A DNA stretch of 46,631 bases from positions 1-46,631 of the forward strand of contig CAJFGR010000027.1 of assembly GCA_904377845.1 (NCBI GenBank), read 5' to 3'. Shown here piece by piece: positions 10,270 through 18,896 of this stretch. The notes under the pieces were generated by a model, which did no database searches, was not told the DNA's origin, and saw only the letters and a program-made list of their open reading frames with translations. The DNA is from an uncultured Ruminococcus sp. Lineage in GTDB: Bacteria; Bacillota; Clostridia; Lachnospirales; Lachnospiraceae. A program made the translations under genes and the position numbers. Position 1 is the first letter of the stretch. Each line of letters begins with the position of its first letter.

Positions 10270-10322
10270 CAGATGGTATAATGGCAGCTGAGTACAGCAG
10301 TGTCAAATACAGTGAATAAGAG

Positions 10323-10356
10323 GAAGGGGAAGCCGGTCAGTCGGTTTCCCCTTCTT
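10323..10356. terminator. bidirectional terminator between flavodoxin and anti-sigma genes
   Basis: AAGGGGAAGCCG pairs with CGGTTTCCCCTT across a short GTCAGT loop. The anti-sigma stop codon at 10337 lies inside it. Confidence 0.6.
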
Positions 10357-11155
10357 CGTATCCTCCGTGGTGCTGTCCACCGTGTCCGTGCTCTCCGTCA
10401 GAACGGCTGCCCGGATCGCAATTTGTGTCTGATGAACCTGTCTCTGTTTCCTGCGTATTAGTGCCGGTGTTCTCTGTCCCCTGATTTTCGTTATAAGAAT
10501 CAATCAGATCATAGATCTCCCGCATGGTCATGCTGCGGATGTCGTCCAGAGATATAGAAGGATCCAGATCGTGCAGGATCAGATAGGCGCGGTATTTGCC
10601 AAAGGAGACGCCGGCGTCATGTGCCTCGTGCATTTCTTCTGTATCACCGGAGTGACAGTGAATGTTCTCGTGACTGTCAGCACAGGTCTCGACGGTGTCG
10701 AGTATTTCGGTGTACTGCGTCGCGTTATCTCCTGCGACAGTAAGCGACATAAGAGCATCTCCCGACAGATAATCTTCAATGCTCCCGCTGGATAAAATTT
10801 CATCCAGCGCGTCGCTGTAATTCATAAATGTGATATCCAGAGACTCGGCCAGATCATCTCCGTCTTCATTATAGCCTTCAACCGAGACGATGCGGTCGAA
10901 GCGGTTGATCCCCAGCTCCAGCGAGGGGTTGATATCGATGCTGATATAGGCGGTCGGAGTCATGAAGACCCATGATCCGCCGATGAAAAACAGAAGAACA
11001 AGTCCTGCGGCCAAGGCTGCAGCCCTCCGGAATACGGGACGGGGTGCTGCGCTGCGGCTGTAGATCTTCTTTGAAAGATATTCTTTTGTATGGGTCTTGA
11101 GTGCCTCCTCCGCATGAATCTGGTCAAAGGCAGATTTCCATTTTTCATTCATCAT
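10337..11155 (-). CDS. RsgI-like membrane anti-sigma factor
   Basis: About 272 residues. The short cytoplasmic N-terminus (WKSAFDQIHAEEALKTHTKE) would hold the sigma factor. One membrane helix follows (AAALAAGLVLLFFIGGSWVF), then an extracellular domain starting with YISIDINPSLELGINRFDRI, the hallmark of RsgI/DUF-type anti-sigma proteins. The C-terminus is Ser/Thr/Gly-rich and ends in a His-rich stretch (HGHGGQHHGG). The start codon overlaps the end of the sigma gene, so the two are translationally coupled. The His-rich tail and the His-rich secreted peptide in the same operon suggest a metal or envelope signal; that part is inference. Confidence 0.75.
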   Translation of the reverse strand: MMNEKWKSAFDQIHAEEALKTHTKEYLSKKIYSRSAAPRPVFRRAAALAAGLVLLFFIGGSWVFMTPTAYISIDINPSLELGINRFDRIVSVEGYNEDGDDLAESLDITFMNYSDALDEILSSGSIEDYLSGDALMSLTVAGDNATQYTEILDTVETCADSHENIHCHSGDTEEMHEAHDAGVSFGKYRAYLILHDLDPSISLDDIRSMTMREIYDLIDSYNENQGTENTGTNTQETETGSSDTNCDPGSRSDGEHGHGGQHHGGYEEGETD

Positions 11156-11630
11156 CAACCACCCCTTCCAGTTTATTCTTCAGGATTTGTCTGGCGCGTG
11201 TCAGAAGTGTATATACGGTGTTTACTTTCTTTTTAAGGATATTGCTGATCTCAGCGGCCGAGTAGCCTTCATAATAATACAGGTAAATGACATCTTTGTA
11301 CTTTTCGGGCAGTGACAGGACCGCTTCAATCAGATCCGAATGATCTGTGTCCGGTTCCGACGGCTTTTCAATCAGCTGTTCCAGGGGAACGGTCCTGGAA
11401 CGGAATACATTCTTCAATAAATCTTTGCAGGCATTGATCGTAACCCGGATGATCCAGGCTTTTTCGTGTTCCGGACTGTCGAAAGGCGCAGTGTGGAGAA
11501 CATATTTCAGAAATACAGTCTGAAATATGTCCTCGGTGTCACTGTAATTCTTGAGATGGATCATACAGATCCTGCGGACAGTATCGGCATACTGATCGAT
11601 TGCCCGGCAGGCCTCTTCCTCGCTGCGCAT
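11145..11630 (-). CDS. ECF-type RNA polymerase sigma factor
   Basis: A 161-residue sigma-70 family protein with only regions 2 and 4. Region 2 is seen in IHLKNYSDTEDIFQTVFLKY and the -10 recognition part KAWIIRVTINACKDLLKN. Region 4 is LSLPEKYKDVIYLYYYEGYS with its helix-turn-helix AAEISNILKKKVNTVYTLLT. ATG 11630 has a GGGGAAAG site. It lies between the His-rich peptide gene (20-base gap) and its anti-sigma partner (overlap). Such operons are normally autoregulated, but I could not assign the ECF promoter. Confidence 0.88.
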   Translation of the reverse strand: MRSEEEACRAIDQYADTVRRICMIHLKNYSDTEDIFQTVFLKYVLHTAPFDSPEHEKAWIIRVTINACKDLLKNVFRSRTVPLEQLIEKPSEPDTDHSDLIEAVLSLPEKYKDVIYLYYYEGYSAAEISNILKKKVNTVYTLLTRARQILKNKLEGVVDDE

Positions 11631-11650
11631 AACTCTTTCCCCGTTTCTGT

Positions 11651-11821
11651 TTATCTGTGACCGTAACTGTGGCCTGCGTGATGCCCGGTCCCATCGCAGG
11701 AAACCGATGCTACATGGTGATATCCGTTCTGTCCGGAGTGGCCGAATGCAAGTGCCGTTGTGCCTCCGAGTGTGATCACGACAGCGGATGCGATGACCGC
11801 TGCTAATGCTGTTTTTCTCAT
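11651..11821 (-). CDS. small secreted His-rich peptide
   Basis: A 56-residue product starting MRKTALAAVIASAVVITLGG with a GGAGG site 7 bases upstream; the longer frame from 11866 lacks one. Nearly half is a signal peptide or single membrane helix. The mature part is Gly/His-rich with motifs HHVAS, GHHAGHSYGHR and a single Cys. No homologue is recognised. It is the first gene of the sigma/anti-sigma operon and could be a metal-binding signal, a ligand, or simply a target of the sigma factor. Confidence 0.6.
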   Translation of the reverse strand: MRKTALAAVIASAVVITLGGTTALAFGHSGQNGYHHVASVSCDGTGHHAGHSYGHR

Positions 11822-11932
11822 ACAGATTCCTCCTATCTCAATATTTCTGTTATTTTCCGGCTTCATAACTAATACGATTCACCTTCAGGATTTCATTCAA
11901 AAGAACTTTATTATCTTAAAAGAACTCTTTAA

Positions 11933-11961
11933 TTGTACTTGCCGGGATTTCATGCTAAACT
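11933..11961 (+). promoter_or_regulatory. promoter of the Lon-like AAA+ gene
   Basis: TTGTAC (11933-11938), 17-base spacer, TAAACT (11956-11961), 37 bases before the ATG. Confidence 0.45.
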
Positions 11962-11998
11962 GATAAGAGATTTTTTGAGAGAGACAGGAGTATATTTT

Positions 11999-13495
11999 AT
12001 GCCAGTTTTTGATTTTAACAACACACCGGAAGGGTCGAAAGATCCTGTATGTACTTATAAAGTATTTTATTCGAATGTATCCGAAGCTTCGGCGGAGAAT
12101 CCGATCCTGATACTGGACAACAGGGCTGCGGCGCTGAAACATCATTCCAGCGGAATATTTACCAATCCGATCCGCAGAACTGCCTTTGAATTCAAGAATG
12201 AGGACGGGATGATAAGCGCGGACATCCTGCAGATCGATGCCCGTTTTGTAAGCCTTTTGAAATGGCTGGGAGAGAATCATATCAATGTACGCCTCTCCGG
12301 AGCGGTGAGGGAAGACGGATACGCTGTATACAAGATCCGTGAGATCGCATTCGGGGGCGGAGTGAAGCTGTCTGCCGAGGACGGATTCCTGCAGTTTATG
12401 ATCGAGCGCCTCCTTGCCAGCGATGCGCCGTCCAGAGAGATCCCTGATGAGGACGAGGAAGAGAACGGTGACAGTATGAAACTGACCAGCATCCAGAGTA
12501 TTACGGATTTTATGAACTGTGCGGGAAGGACACTGCCCGATCACATCCGGCTCTGGGCAAGAAGAAATCTTGCGGTAGCGCGCTCCCATGAGGTGTCGGC
12601 GGAGGAGCGCCGCCATGCCCAGCGCGCTCTTTCCATTATGATGAATATCCAGTGGAAGGGAAATTATTTTGAAGCTATCGATCCCGAGGAAGCCCGCAGG
12701 ATTCTTGACGAAGAACTGTACGGTATGGAGCGGGTGAAACAGAGGATCATTGAGACGATCATACAGATCAACCGGACGCATACGCTGCCTGCATACGGAC
12801 TGCTGCTCATCGGGCCGGCAGGAACGGGAAAATCCCAGATCGCATACGCAGTGGCACGAATTCTGAAGCTGCCGTGGACGACCCTCGATATGAGTTCCAT
12901 TAATGATCCGGAGCAGCTCACCGGAAGCTCCAGAATCTATGCAAATGCAAAACCGGGAATTATCATGGAGGCATTTTCCATGGCGGGGGAATCCAACCTG
13001 GTGTTTATTATCAATGAGCTTGATAAGGCGGCAGCGGGGAAAGGCAACGGTAATCCGGCGGACGTCCTGCTGACTTTGCTGGACAATCTGGGATTCACAG
13101 ACAACTACATTGAATGTATGATCCCTACTTCAGGCGTCTATCCGATCGCTACTGCCAATGACAGGGACCAGATCAGCGCGCCGCTCATGTCCAGGTTTGC
13201 GGTGATCGAGATTCCGGATTACACGCCGGAAGAGAAGAAAGTCATTTTCTCAAAATATGCGCTTCCGAAAGTTCTGAAGCGGATCGGTATGCATGAAGAC
13301 GAGTGCGTGCTGACTCCGGACGGCCTTGACGCCGTTATCGAGCTGCACAGAGACACAAGCGGAATCCGCGATCTGGAGCAGGCGGCAGAGCATATCGCTG
13401 CCAATGCCCTGTATCAGATCGAAGTGAACCATGTTGCATCCGTATCCTTTGATGCAGAGATGGTAAAAGAAGTGCTGGGGGCAGGCCAGGCCTGA
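11999..13495 (+). CDS. Lon-like AAA+ ATPase lacking the protease domain
   Basis: A 498-residue cytoplasmic protein. ATG 11999 is chosen because CAGGAG lies 9 bases upstream. Residues 1-170 are an unrecognised alpha/beta N-terminal domain. The AAA+ module starts with the Lon-type lead-in ILDEELYGMERVKQRIIETI, then Walker A (GPAGTGKS), Walker B (LVFIINELDKAA, Glu-Leu-Asp rather than Asp-Glu-x-Asp), sensor 1 (PIATAND) and arginine finger/sensor 2 (LMSRFAVIEIPDYTPEEKK; DTSGIRDLEQAAEHI). The protein ends where Lon would begin its Ser-Lys protease domain. It faces lon across a shared terminator. It may be an unfoldase or adaptor related to Lon; its function is not known to me. Confidence 0.7.
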   Translation: MPVFDFNNTPEGSKDPVCTYKVFYSNVSEASAENPILILDNRAAALKHHSSGIFTNPIRRTAFEFKNEDGMISADILQIDARFVSLLKWLGENHINVRLSGAVREDGYAVYKIREIAFGGGVKLSAEDGFLQFMIERLLASDAPSREIPDEDEEENGDSMKLTSIQSITDFMNCAGRTLPDHIRLWARRNLAVARSHEVSAEERRHAQRALSIMMNIQWKGNYFEAIDPEEARRILDEELYGMERVKQRIIETIIQINRTHTLPAYGLLLIGPAGTGKSQIAYAVARILKLPWTTLDMSSINDPEQLTGSSRIYANAKPGIIMEAFSMAGESNLVFIINELDKAAAGKGNGNPADVLLTLLDNLGFTDNYIECMIPTSGVYPIATANDRDQISAPLMSRFAVIEIPDYTPEEKKVIFSKYALPKVLKRIGMHEDECVLTPDGLDAVIELHRDTSGIRDLEQAAEHIAANALYQIEVNHVASVSFDAEMVKEVLGAGQA

Positions 13496-13516
13496 CGAGA
13501 GGTGAAAGCATAGAAA

Positions 13517-13544
13517 AGAAGAGCTTGATTTCTCAAGCTCTTCT
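13517..13544. terminator. bidirectional terminator between convergent AAA+ genes
   Basis: Perfect 12-base arms AGAAGAGCTTGA / TCAAGCTCTTCT with a 4-base loop, lying between the two convergent stop codons. Confidence 0.7.
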
Positions 13545-13550
13545 GTGTTA

Positions 13551-15818
13551 TTACAATACTTTTTTCAATACGTCCGTGACCTTCTTCACAGGGATAATCT
13601 CCAGTTTCTCCTTCACCTCTTCAGCCACATCCTCCAGATCTTCTACATTATCTTCCGGAATGAAGACTTTTTTAATTCCGGCTCTCTGAGCCGCCATCAG
13701 TTTCTCCGGCAGTCCGCCGATGGGCATGACGCCGCCCCGCAGGGAGACTTCGCCGGTCATGGCAATGTCGGTATCTACGGCTTTGCCGGTGACGAGAGAG
13801 GCCAGCGCCGTCGTGAGGGTGATGCCGGCGGACGGGCCGTCTTTCGGCACAGCTCCTGCCGGGACATGGATGTGCAGATCGTGATCCTCGAACACTTTAC
13901 TCTCTTTTGGATACAGAGATTTTACAAGTGTCAGGGCAATCTGGACGGATTCTTTCATTACCTCTCCCAGCTGCCCTGTGATCTGGATCTTGCCTTTCCC
14001 GCTTGTGAGCTTTGTCTCGATAAAAAGGATGGCTCCGCCTGCGCGCGTCCACGCCAGTCCGGTCACGACTCCCGGCGTCTTTGACGACAGTTTCCGCTCC
14101 GGGTGGATCTGCTTCCTTCCAAGGTAATCGGTCAGATTGCTCTTTGTGACAGAGATGACGGTTTTTTCAGTTCCCTTTTTTACCAGCTCGACAGCCGCGG
14201 ACCTGCAGATGGTCTCTATGCATTTCTTCAGATCGCGTACACCGGATTCCATTGTGTACTCCTCGATGATCTGGCGGAGCGCTCCGTCTGTGATCTTGAG
14301 CATACTCTTCTGGATTCCCATTGTTTCCAGAGCTTTCGGGATCAGGTGTTTCTTTGCGATATGATACTTTTCCACCGCGGTATAACCGGGGAATGAGATC
14401 GCTTCCATACGGTTTAACAGAGGCTCGGGGATCGTGTCCGTTGTGTTTGCCGTGCAGACGAAGAGCACATTGGACAGGTCGTAGGGCACGTTCATGTAGT
14501 GATCTGTAAATGTACTGTTCTGCTCGGGATCAAGGACTTCCAGCAGTGCACTGGCCGGATCGCCGCCGTAGTCTTTTGCCAGCTTGTCGACTTCGTCCAG
14601 CACCATGACCGGGTTGGATACGCCGCTTCGCTTCATGGCTTCCATGATCCTGCCGGGCATTGCTCCCACGTAAGTGCGGCGGTGTCCGCGGATCTCGGCT
14701 TCATCCCGGATTCCTCCGAGACTGATCCGCACGTATTTTCTCCCGAGCGCACGGGCGATACTCTGACCGATACTGGTCTTGCCGGTGCCCGGAGCTCCGA
14801 CAAAGAGAAGAATGGAGCCGTACTGCTTCCGGTTCAGCGCCATGACCGCCAGCTGCTGGATGATGCGGTCTTTTACCTTCTTAAGTCCGTAATGGTCCTC
14901 ATCCAGTATCTCTTCCGCCTGTTTCAGATCAATGGGAGTAAATTCCGGCGCTTTCCATGACAGGCTGGTCACAAAGTCCAGATAATCATAGAGGAGACCA
15001 TATTCGTGGCTTTCTTTTCCTTCCTGCCGCATACGGTTGAGCACCTTTTCGGCCTCTTTCCGCGCCTCTTCATTCATTCCGGATTCTTGGATCTTCTTTT
15101 CGAATTTCCTCACATCGGAAATATTTTCCGGATGCATATCGTCCAGCTCTTTCTGGAGATAATCGATCTGCTTCTTCAGGGCGGCTTCCCGGTAGAGCTG
15201 TTCCTGATCGCCTTTCTGCGCTTCCTGAGCTTCGGAAGACACTTTCGCAATCTCCATAAATTCATTGATCGCGCGGTCTATGAGAGTATATCTTTCCCTG
15301 ACCGAATCCGTAGCGAGGATCTGATATTTTTCCTCCGGCGTAAGGTTCAGATACTCGGACAGGGCGGATGCCATATCGTTCATATTTTTGCGCTGCAGGA
15401 TATATCCCCTCGCCCACAGTCCCCACTGATAACCCTGGACAAACCGGAGCAGGGATGTGCGCAGTTCCGTAAATTCCGCCTGCTGTTCATCCTCACCCAT
15501 ATCTTCGACAGGAGGACGCAGGACAAAAGAAACATGAATTCCGTCATCGTCAACGGACGGATCGCTGATCTCCACGCGGTCGGTGGTGCGCACCTGCAGT
15601 ACGTCTTCTTCACTGATATTCTCGACCTTTGCGGAAAGTCCCACAGGATAGAAAGCATCGGAGGCGGGAATGCCGTCCGCGATTTCATTTTTTAAAAACA
15701 GGAACAGAATATCGGAGCCGGCTTCCAGCTCATCGGCTCTGTCGGCGAAGAAATCTTTCTTAAAAAAATAAGTGACGTCAGGTAAGAGAAGTATATTATA
15801 AATAGGTTGTATAAACAT
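13551..15818 (-). CDS. lon: ATP-dependent Lon protease
   Basis: A 755-residue LonA protease, close to the family length of about 780. Domains in order: an N-terminal substrate-binding domain (about 1-200), coiled coil (about 200-300), AAA+ domain with Walker A GAPGTGKT, Walker B VMVLDEVDKL and sensor 1 FVCTANTTDTIP, and a C-terminal protease domain with the catalytic Ser in PKDGPSAGITLTTAL and catalytic Lys in GGLPEKLMAAQRAG. It degrades misfolded and regulatory proteins in the cytosol. The N-terminal domain begins MFIQPIYNILLLPDVTYFF, somewhat divergent from classical Lon. A CIRCE element and a consensus promoter lie just upstream, so HrcA heat-shock control is expected, together with the hsp20 genes here. 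Confidence 0.95.
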   Translation of the reverse strand: MFIQPIYNILLLPDVTYFFKKDFFADRADELEAGSDILFLFLKNEIADGIPASDAFYPVGLSAKVENISEEDVLQVRTTDRVEISDPSVDDDGIHVSFVLRPPVEDMGEDEQQAEFTELRTSLLRFVQGYQWGLWARGYILQRKNMNDMASALSEYLNLTPEEKYQILATDSVRERYTLIDRAINEFMEIAKVSSEAQEAQKGDQEQLYREAALKKQIDYLQKELDDMHPENISDVRKFEKKIQESGMNEEARKEAEKVLNRMRQEGKESHEYGLLYDYLDFVTSLSWKAPEFTPIDLKQAEEILDEDHYGLKKVKDRIIQQLAVMALNRKQYGSILLFVGAPGTGKTSIGQSIARALGRKYVRISLGGIRDEAEIRGHRRTYVGAMPGRIMEAMKRSGVSNPVMVLDEVDKLAKDYGGDPASALLEVLDPEQNSTFTDHYMNVPYDLSNVLFVCTANTTDTIPEPLLNRMEAISFPGYTAVEKYHIAKKHLIPKALETMGIQKSMLKITDGALRQIIEEYTMESGVRDLKKCIETICRSAAVELVKKGTEKTVISVTKSNLTDYLGRKQIHPERKLSSKTPGVVTGLAWTRAGGAILFIETKLTSGKGKIQITGQLGEVMKESVQIALTLVKSLYPKESKVFEDHDLHIHVPAGAVPKDGPSAGITLTTALASLVTGKAVDTDIAMTGEVSLRGGVMPIGGLPEKLMAAQRAGIKKVFIPEDNVEDLEDVAEEVKEKLEIIPVKKVTDVLKKVL

Positions 15819-15858
15819 AAGAGATCCTCCTTGTCACAGAAATTCAATGTCAATGATG

Positions 15859-15885
15859 TTAGCACTCGGAAGAGGAGAGTGCTAA
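15859..15885. promoter_or_regulatory. CIRCE operator (HrcA site) of lon
   Basis: Perfect consensus TTAGCACTC-N9-GAGTGCTAA. It lies about 40 bases before the lon start codon and just downstream of the predicted transcription start. Confidence 0.95.
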
Positions 15886-15899
15886 TCCTATAATATAGA

Positions 15900-15928
15900 A
15901 AATTAGCATAAAACGTGCGGGATGTCAA
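15900..15928 (-). promoter_or_regulatory. lon promoter
   Basis: On the minus strand: TTGACA (15928-15923), 17-base spacer, TAATTT (15905-15900). The CIRCE follows about 15 bases downstream. Confidence 0.7.
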
Positions 15929-16096
15929 TAAGATAACGGAAATACCCGGAAGGAATGGAGTGACAGGTATTGGCCGCCACATTTGTAAAAAAAATCCGGA
16001 ATATAGTATCATCAATACTGGTAAATGAAGATATTGTCTTGCTTACAGGGATGTCAGTCATTAAACTGACATAGAAGAAATAACAGGAGAAACATT

Positions 16097-16399
16097 ATGA
16101 AACAATATATCGTAGATGCATTTACAGCCACTCCGTTCTCCGGCAACCCGGCAGCGGTATGTGTGATGGAACGGTGGCCTTCTGAGAATGCCATGATGAA
16201 GCTTGCTTTGGAAAATAATTTGTCGGAAACCGCCTTCATCGTAAAGGAAACTTCGGGGTATCATCTCCGTTGGTTTACCCCGGGAACGGAAGAAGGTTTC
16301 TTTCCTCATCATGATGCCCACGATAATAATATCCTGCAATTTTGGGAGGTGGAGCGCATAGCCGGCATAAGGCTGGCCGATATAGCACTCACCTATTGA
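16097..16399 (+). pseudogene. truncated PhzF-family isomerase
   Basis: The first 65 codons are a clear PhzF/YddE start: MKQYIVDAFTATPFSGNPAA, then the catalytic-Glu region NNLSETAFIVKE and YHLRWFTPG. PhzF proteins are about 260-300 residues and continue with an EVDLCGHAT motif. Here the sequence departs right after RWFTPGTE (about 16285) and ends after 100 codons in sequence that runs into the next promoter. The remaining 110 bases to the CIRCE match nothing I recognise. The gene has lost three quarters of its length. AGGAG precedes the ATG, so a useless peptide may still be made. Confidence 0.8.
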
Positions 16400-16424
16400 C
16401 AGTGCTAACAATAAGTGCTATAGT
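16382..16424 (+). promoter_or_regulatory. CIRCE-type operator overlapping the hsp20-1 promoter
   Basis: ATAGCACTC-N9-CAGTGCTAA (16382-16408) is CIRCE with one mismatch in each arm. TTGACA (16396-16401) lies inside it and, with a 17-base spacer, TATAGT (16419-16424) is a near-ideal -10. HrcA binding would block the -35 box. The same layout recurs at 29464-29506. Confidence 0.88.
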
Positions 16425-16497
16425 ACAGCTAGAACAAAGGAAGGGAACAAAGAAACAGAGATGTTCCGGAGTTCTGATTTGAAAGGAGATATGACTT

Positions 16498-16941
16498 ATG
16501 TTAGTGCCTGGTATTTTTGGAGAAAATTTATTTGATGATGACTGGATGGATTTCCCGTTTGACAGAGATTTCTGGGGAACCACGAACAAAAAGACGAAAA
16601 AGAATGCGATGAAAACGGATATCCGTGAGCATGATACCGGATATGAGCTGGACATCGATCTGCCGGGATTTAAGAAAGACGAGATCAAGGCAGAGCTTGA
16701 GAACGGTTATCTGACTATTTCCGCTACAAAGAGCGCAAATAATGACGAGAAAGATAAGAAGGGCAAATATATCCGCAGGGAGCGCTATGCAGGGACAATG
16801 CAGAGAAGCTTCTTTGTAGGCGATGATGTGACTCAGGAGGATATCAAAGCAAAATTTGAGAATGGTATCCTGCAGCTGAGCATTCCGAAAAAAGACGCAA
16901 AGGCAGTTGAGACAAAGAAATCAATTGCAATCGAGGGATAA
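16498..16941 (+). CDS. Hsp20/alpha-crystallin small heat-shock protein (copy 1)
   Basis: A 147-residue holdase chaperone. The N-terminal arm is MLVPGIFGENLFDDDWMDFP. The alpha-crystallin domain runs from about residue 37 (MKTDIREHDTGYELDIDLPG) to the end, with the A-x-x-x-N-G-x-L type signature at KAKFENGILQLSIPK. The C-terminal IxI motif appears as SIAIEG. AAAGGAGAT gives a strong ribosome site. It is monocistronic, driven by the CIRCE promoter upstream and closed by a strong terminator. It is about 80% identical by eye to the copy at 29664. Confidence 0.93.
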   Translation: MLVPGIFGENLFDDDWMDFPFDRDFWGTTNKKTKKNAMKTDIREHDTGYELDIDLPGFKKDEIKAELENGYLTISATKSANNDEKDKKGKYIRRERYAGTMQRSFFVGDDVTQEDIKAKFENGILQLSIPKKDAKAVETKKSIAIEG

Positions 16942-16972
16942 TCCCAAACTATACGGTATAAGCATAAGATAA

Positions 16973-17012
16973 AAGGGCGGCGCACTGACAGATGTTCGGT
17001 GCGCCGCTTTTT
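16973..17012 (+). terminator. terminator of hsp20-1
   Basis: GCGGCGCAC pairs with GTGCGCCGC around a 13-base interior that itself pairs partly, followed by TTTTT. Confidence 0.85.
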
Positions 17013-17075
17013 GCTGCAATAAATCCGGAAAAAGTGTTATAATAGATATGTTAAGTTTTGAAAGGGATGATTACA

Positions 17076-17726
17076 TTGAATAAGCTGCCTGTTTATATTT
17101 TAAAGCGTTATCTGCTTCTTCTTGCCGGACTTGCGATCATGGCGTTCGGCGTCGCGTTTTCTATTAAAGCGGATCTCGGAACTTCTCCGATCTCCAGTGT
17201 ACCTTATGTGGCGAGTCTGTTTACACCGCTTACAGTCGGAACAGCCACGATCGTCATGCACTGTGTATTTATTCTTCTGCAGATCCTGATCCTGAGGAAA
17301 AATTATCATCCGATCCAGCTGATGCAGCTCCCGGTAGCCTTCTTTTTCGGATATCTGACCGATTTCGGCGTATGGGCGGTACAGGGGATCATATGCCATA
17401 CATACTGGCAGGAGTGGATCATCTGTGTGATCGGCATCGTTCTGGTGGCTGTGGGAGTGAGCCTCGAAGTCAAAGCAGGTGTTGTCGTGCTGGCAGGCGA
17501 GGGCGTAGTGCTTGCAATCTGCAAAGTCCTCCCGAAGATCAAGTTCGGTTATATGAAAGTCGGATTTGACGTAACGCTTGTGGTGATCGCGTGCGTTTTG
17601 TCTATCGTATTTACCGGAAAGCTCCAGGGTGTGAGAGAAGGAACCGTGGCCGCAGCGCTCCTTGTCGGAACGATCGCCAAACAGCTGGGAAAACTGCTGG
17701 CGAAGTGGAAACTGGAGGATATTTGA
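17076..17726 (+). CDS. YczE/YitT-like integral membrane protein (DUF6198 type)
   Basis: About 217 residues with five or six hydrophobic segments (LLLLAGLAIMAFGVAFSIKA; ATIVMHCVFILLQILIL; IICVIGIVLVAVGVSLEVKA; FDVTLVVIACVLSIVF). The ADLGTSPISSVPY motif after the first helix is the signature of YczE-type membrane proteins, whose transport or regulatory role is not settled. TTG 17076 is preferred as start because GAAAGGG lies 9 bases upstream; ATG 17067 directly abuts that site. It stands alone between two terminators. Confidence 0.75.
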   Translation: MNKLPVYILKRYLLLLAGLAIMAFGVAFSIKADLGTSPISSVPYVASLFTPLTVGTATIVMHCVFILLQILILRKNYHPIQLMQLPVAFFFGYLTDFGVWAVQGIICHTYWQEWIICVIGIVLVAVGVSLEVKAGVVVLAGEGVVLAICKVLPKIKFGYMKVGFDVTLVVIACVLSIVFTGKLQGVREGTVAAALLVGTIAKQLGKLLAKWKLEDI

Positions 17727-17764
17727 ACAGGAACAGAAAAAAATAAAAACAGCGCAAAAAATAC

Positions 17765-17796
17765 AGCGGACGTCTTGTGAAAGATTCCGCTTTTTT
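17765..17796 (+). terminator. weak terminator after the YczE-like gene
   Basis: AGCGGA pairs with TCCGCT around a 15-base loop, followed by TTTTTT. Confidence 0.55.
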
Positions 17797-17842
17797 GTAA
17801 AATTTATTTTATAGATTTATGGAGTTGGAAGGGAGAAACGCA

Positions 17843-18826
17843 GTGGCAGGGATCAAAGATGTAGCGAAAAGAGCCAATGTCGGTGTGGGTACGGTTTCAA
17901 GAATGTTAAATAACAGCGGATATGTTGCTGAAGAAACCAGAAAAAAAATAGAAATTGCTATGGAGGAATTGAATTATACCCCTAATGAGCTGGCAAGGAA
18001 TCTGTATCACAAAAGAACAGGGATCATTGCGGTGCTTGTACCAAATGTTTCCAATCCCTTTTTTGCCGAGTTTGTAGATTATGCAGAAGCGGAATTATAT
18101 AATAACGGCTATAAAATGATGTTGTGCAATACAACAAAAGAACATAATGCAGAACTGGAATATCTGGATATGCTGAACCGGCATATTGTAGACGGGGTTA
18201 TTACAGGCGTTCATTCTCTGGATGTAGAAGAATACAGGAAAATACATAAGCCGATCGTTGCTCTGGACAGATATCTGGGCGAAGATATACCGGTTGTGGC
18301 AGTAGATCACAGAGAGGGCGGCAGACTGGCGGCAGAGACCCTGATCCGGAACGGGTGTAAAAAGATCCTGCATTTCCGGGGATCCGTTGCAGTGGAGTCT
18401 CCATATCATGAGAGGCATATTGAATTTGAACGTATTATGCGGGAGAACAAGATAGAAACATACACATATGATCTGGAATGGAATCGGTTTGAACTTGAAT
18501 ATTATCGTGAAGCGGTAGAAGATGTTTTTGAAAAAAATATTGATTTTGACGGAGTGTTTGCAGTGGATGCCCTGGCAATCGAATGTATGAACGAGACAAT
18601 ACGCAGGCACAGAAAAGTCCCTCGCGATGTAAAGTTTGTAGCATATGACGGGACATTTCTGACCGATGTAGTAGAACCGAAAATGACGGCAGTAGTTCAG
18701 CCTATTGAAGGACTGGCAAAAGAATCTGTCCGGTTGCTGTGCAATCTGATCAGCGGGAAAAATTATAAAAACAAACAGGTAGTTTTACGCGCCAGTATGA
18801 AAAAGGGGGACACAACTGTCACTTAA
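17843..18826 (+). CDS. LacI-family repressor of the fructan-derivative operon
   Basis: A 327-residue LacI/PurR-type repressor. GTG 17843 is preferred to ATG 17819 because GGAAGGGA lies 8 bases upstream and LacI proteins typically begin (M)AGIKDVAKRANVGVGTVSR. The helix-turn-helix and hinge run to about residue 60 (LNYTPNELARNLYHKRTGII). The periplasmic-binding-protein-like sugar domain follows (VPNVSNPFFAEFVDYAEAEL; VAVDHREGGRLAAETLI; DGVFAVDALAIECMNE). The gene lies immediately upstream of the binding-protein/permease/GH32/GH91 operon, whose promoter carries two LacI-type palindromes. The inducer is probably a fructose-containing oligosaccharide (inference). Confidence 0.9.
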   Translation: MAGIKDVAKRANVGVGTVSRMLNNSGYVAEETRKKIEIAMEELNYTPNELARNLYHKRTGIIAVLVPNVSNPFFAEFVDYAEAELYNNGYKMMLCNTTKEHNAELEYLDMLNRHIVDGVITGVHSLDVEEYRKIHKPIVALDRYLGEDIPVVAVDHREGGRLAAETLIRNGCKKILHFRGSVAVESPYHERHIEFERIMRENKIETYTYDLEWNRFELEYYREAVEDVFEKNIDFDGVFAVDALAIECMNETIRRHRKVPRDVKFVAYDGTFLTDVVEPKMTAVVQPIEGLAKESVRLLCNLISGKNYKNKQVVLRASMKKGDTTVT

Positions 18827-18896
18827 TCAATATATACAAAAAAGAAAGAAGAAAATTGTCATATTGTATAAAAAATATTTTGATAATATATAAGTA

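Noticed and set aside
11897-12781. 294-codon minus-strand frame
   Set aside because: It is the shadow of the Lon-like AAA+ gene and overlaps the predicted promoter.
15006-15695. 229-codon plus-strand frame
   Set aside because: It is antisense to lon; the lon frame has all catalytic motifs and this one has none.
16290-16395. Minus-strand reading YAGYALHLPKLQDIIIVG beside the phzF break
   Set aside because: It looks protein-like for about 28 codons and could be debris of another gene, but it is too short and unrecognised to call.
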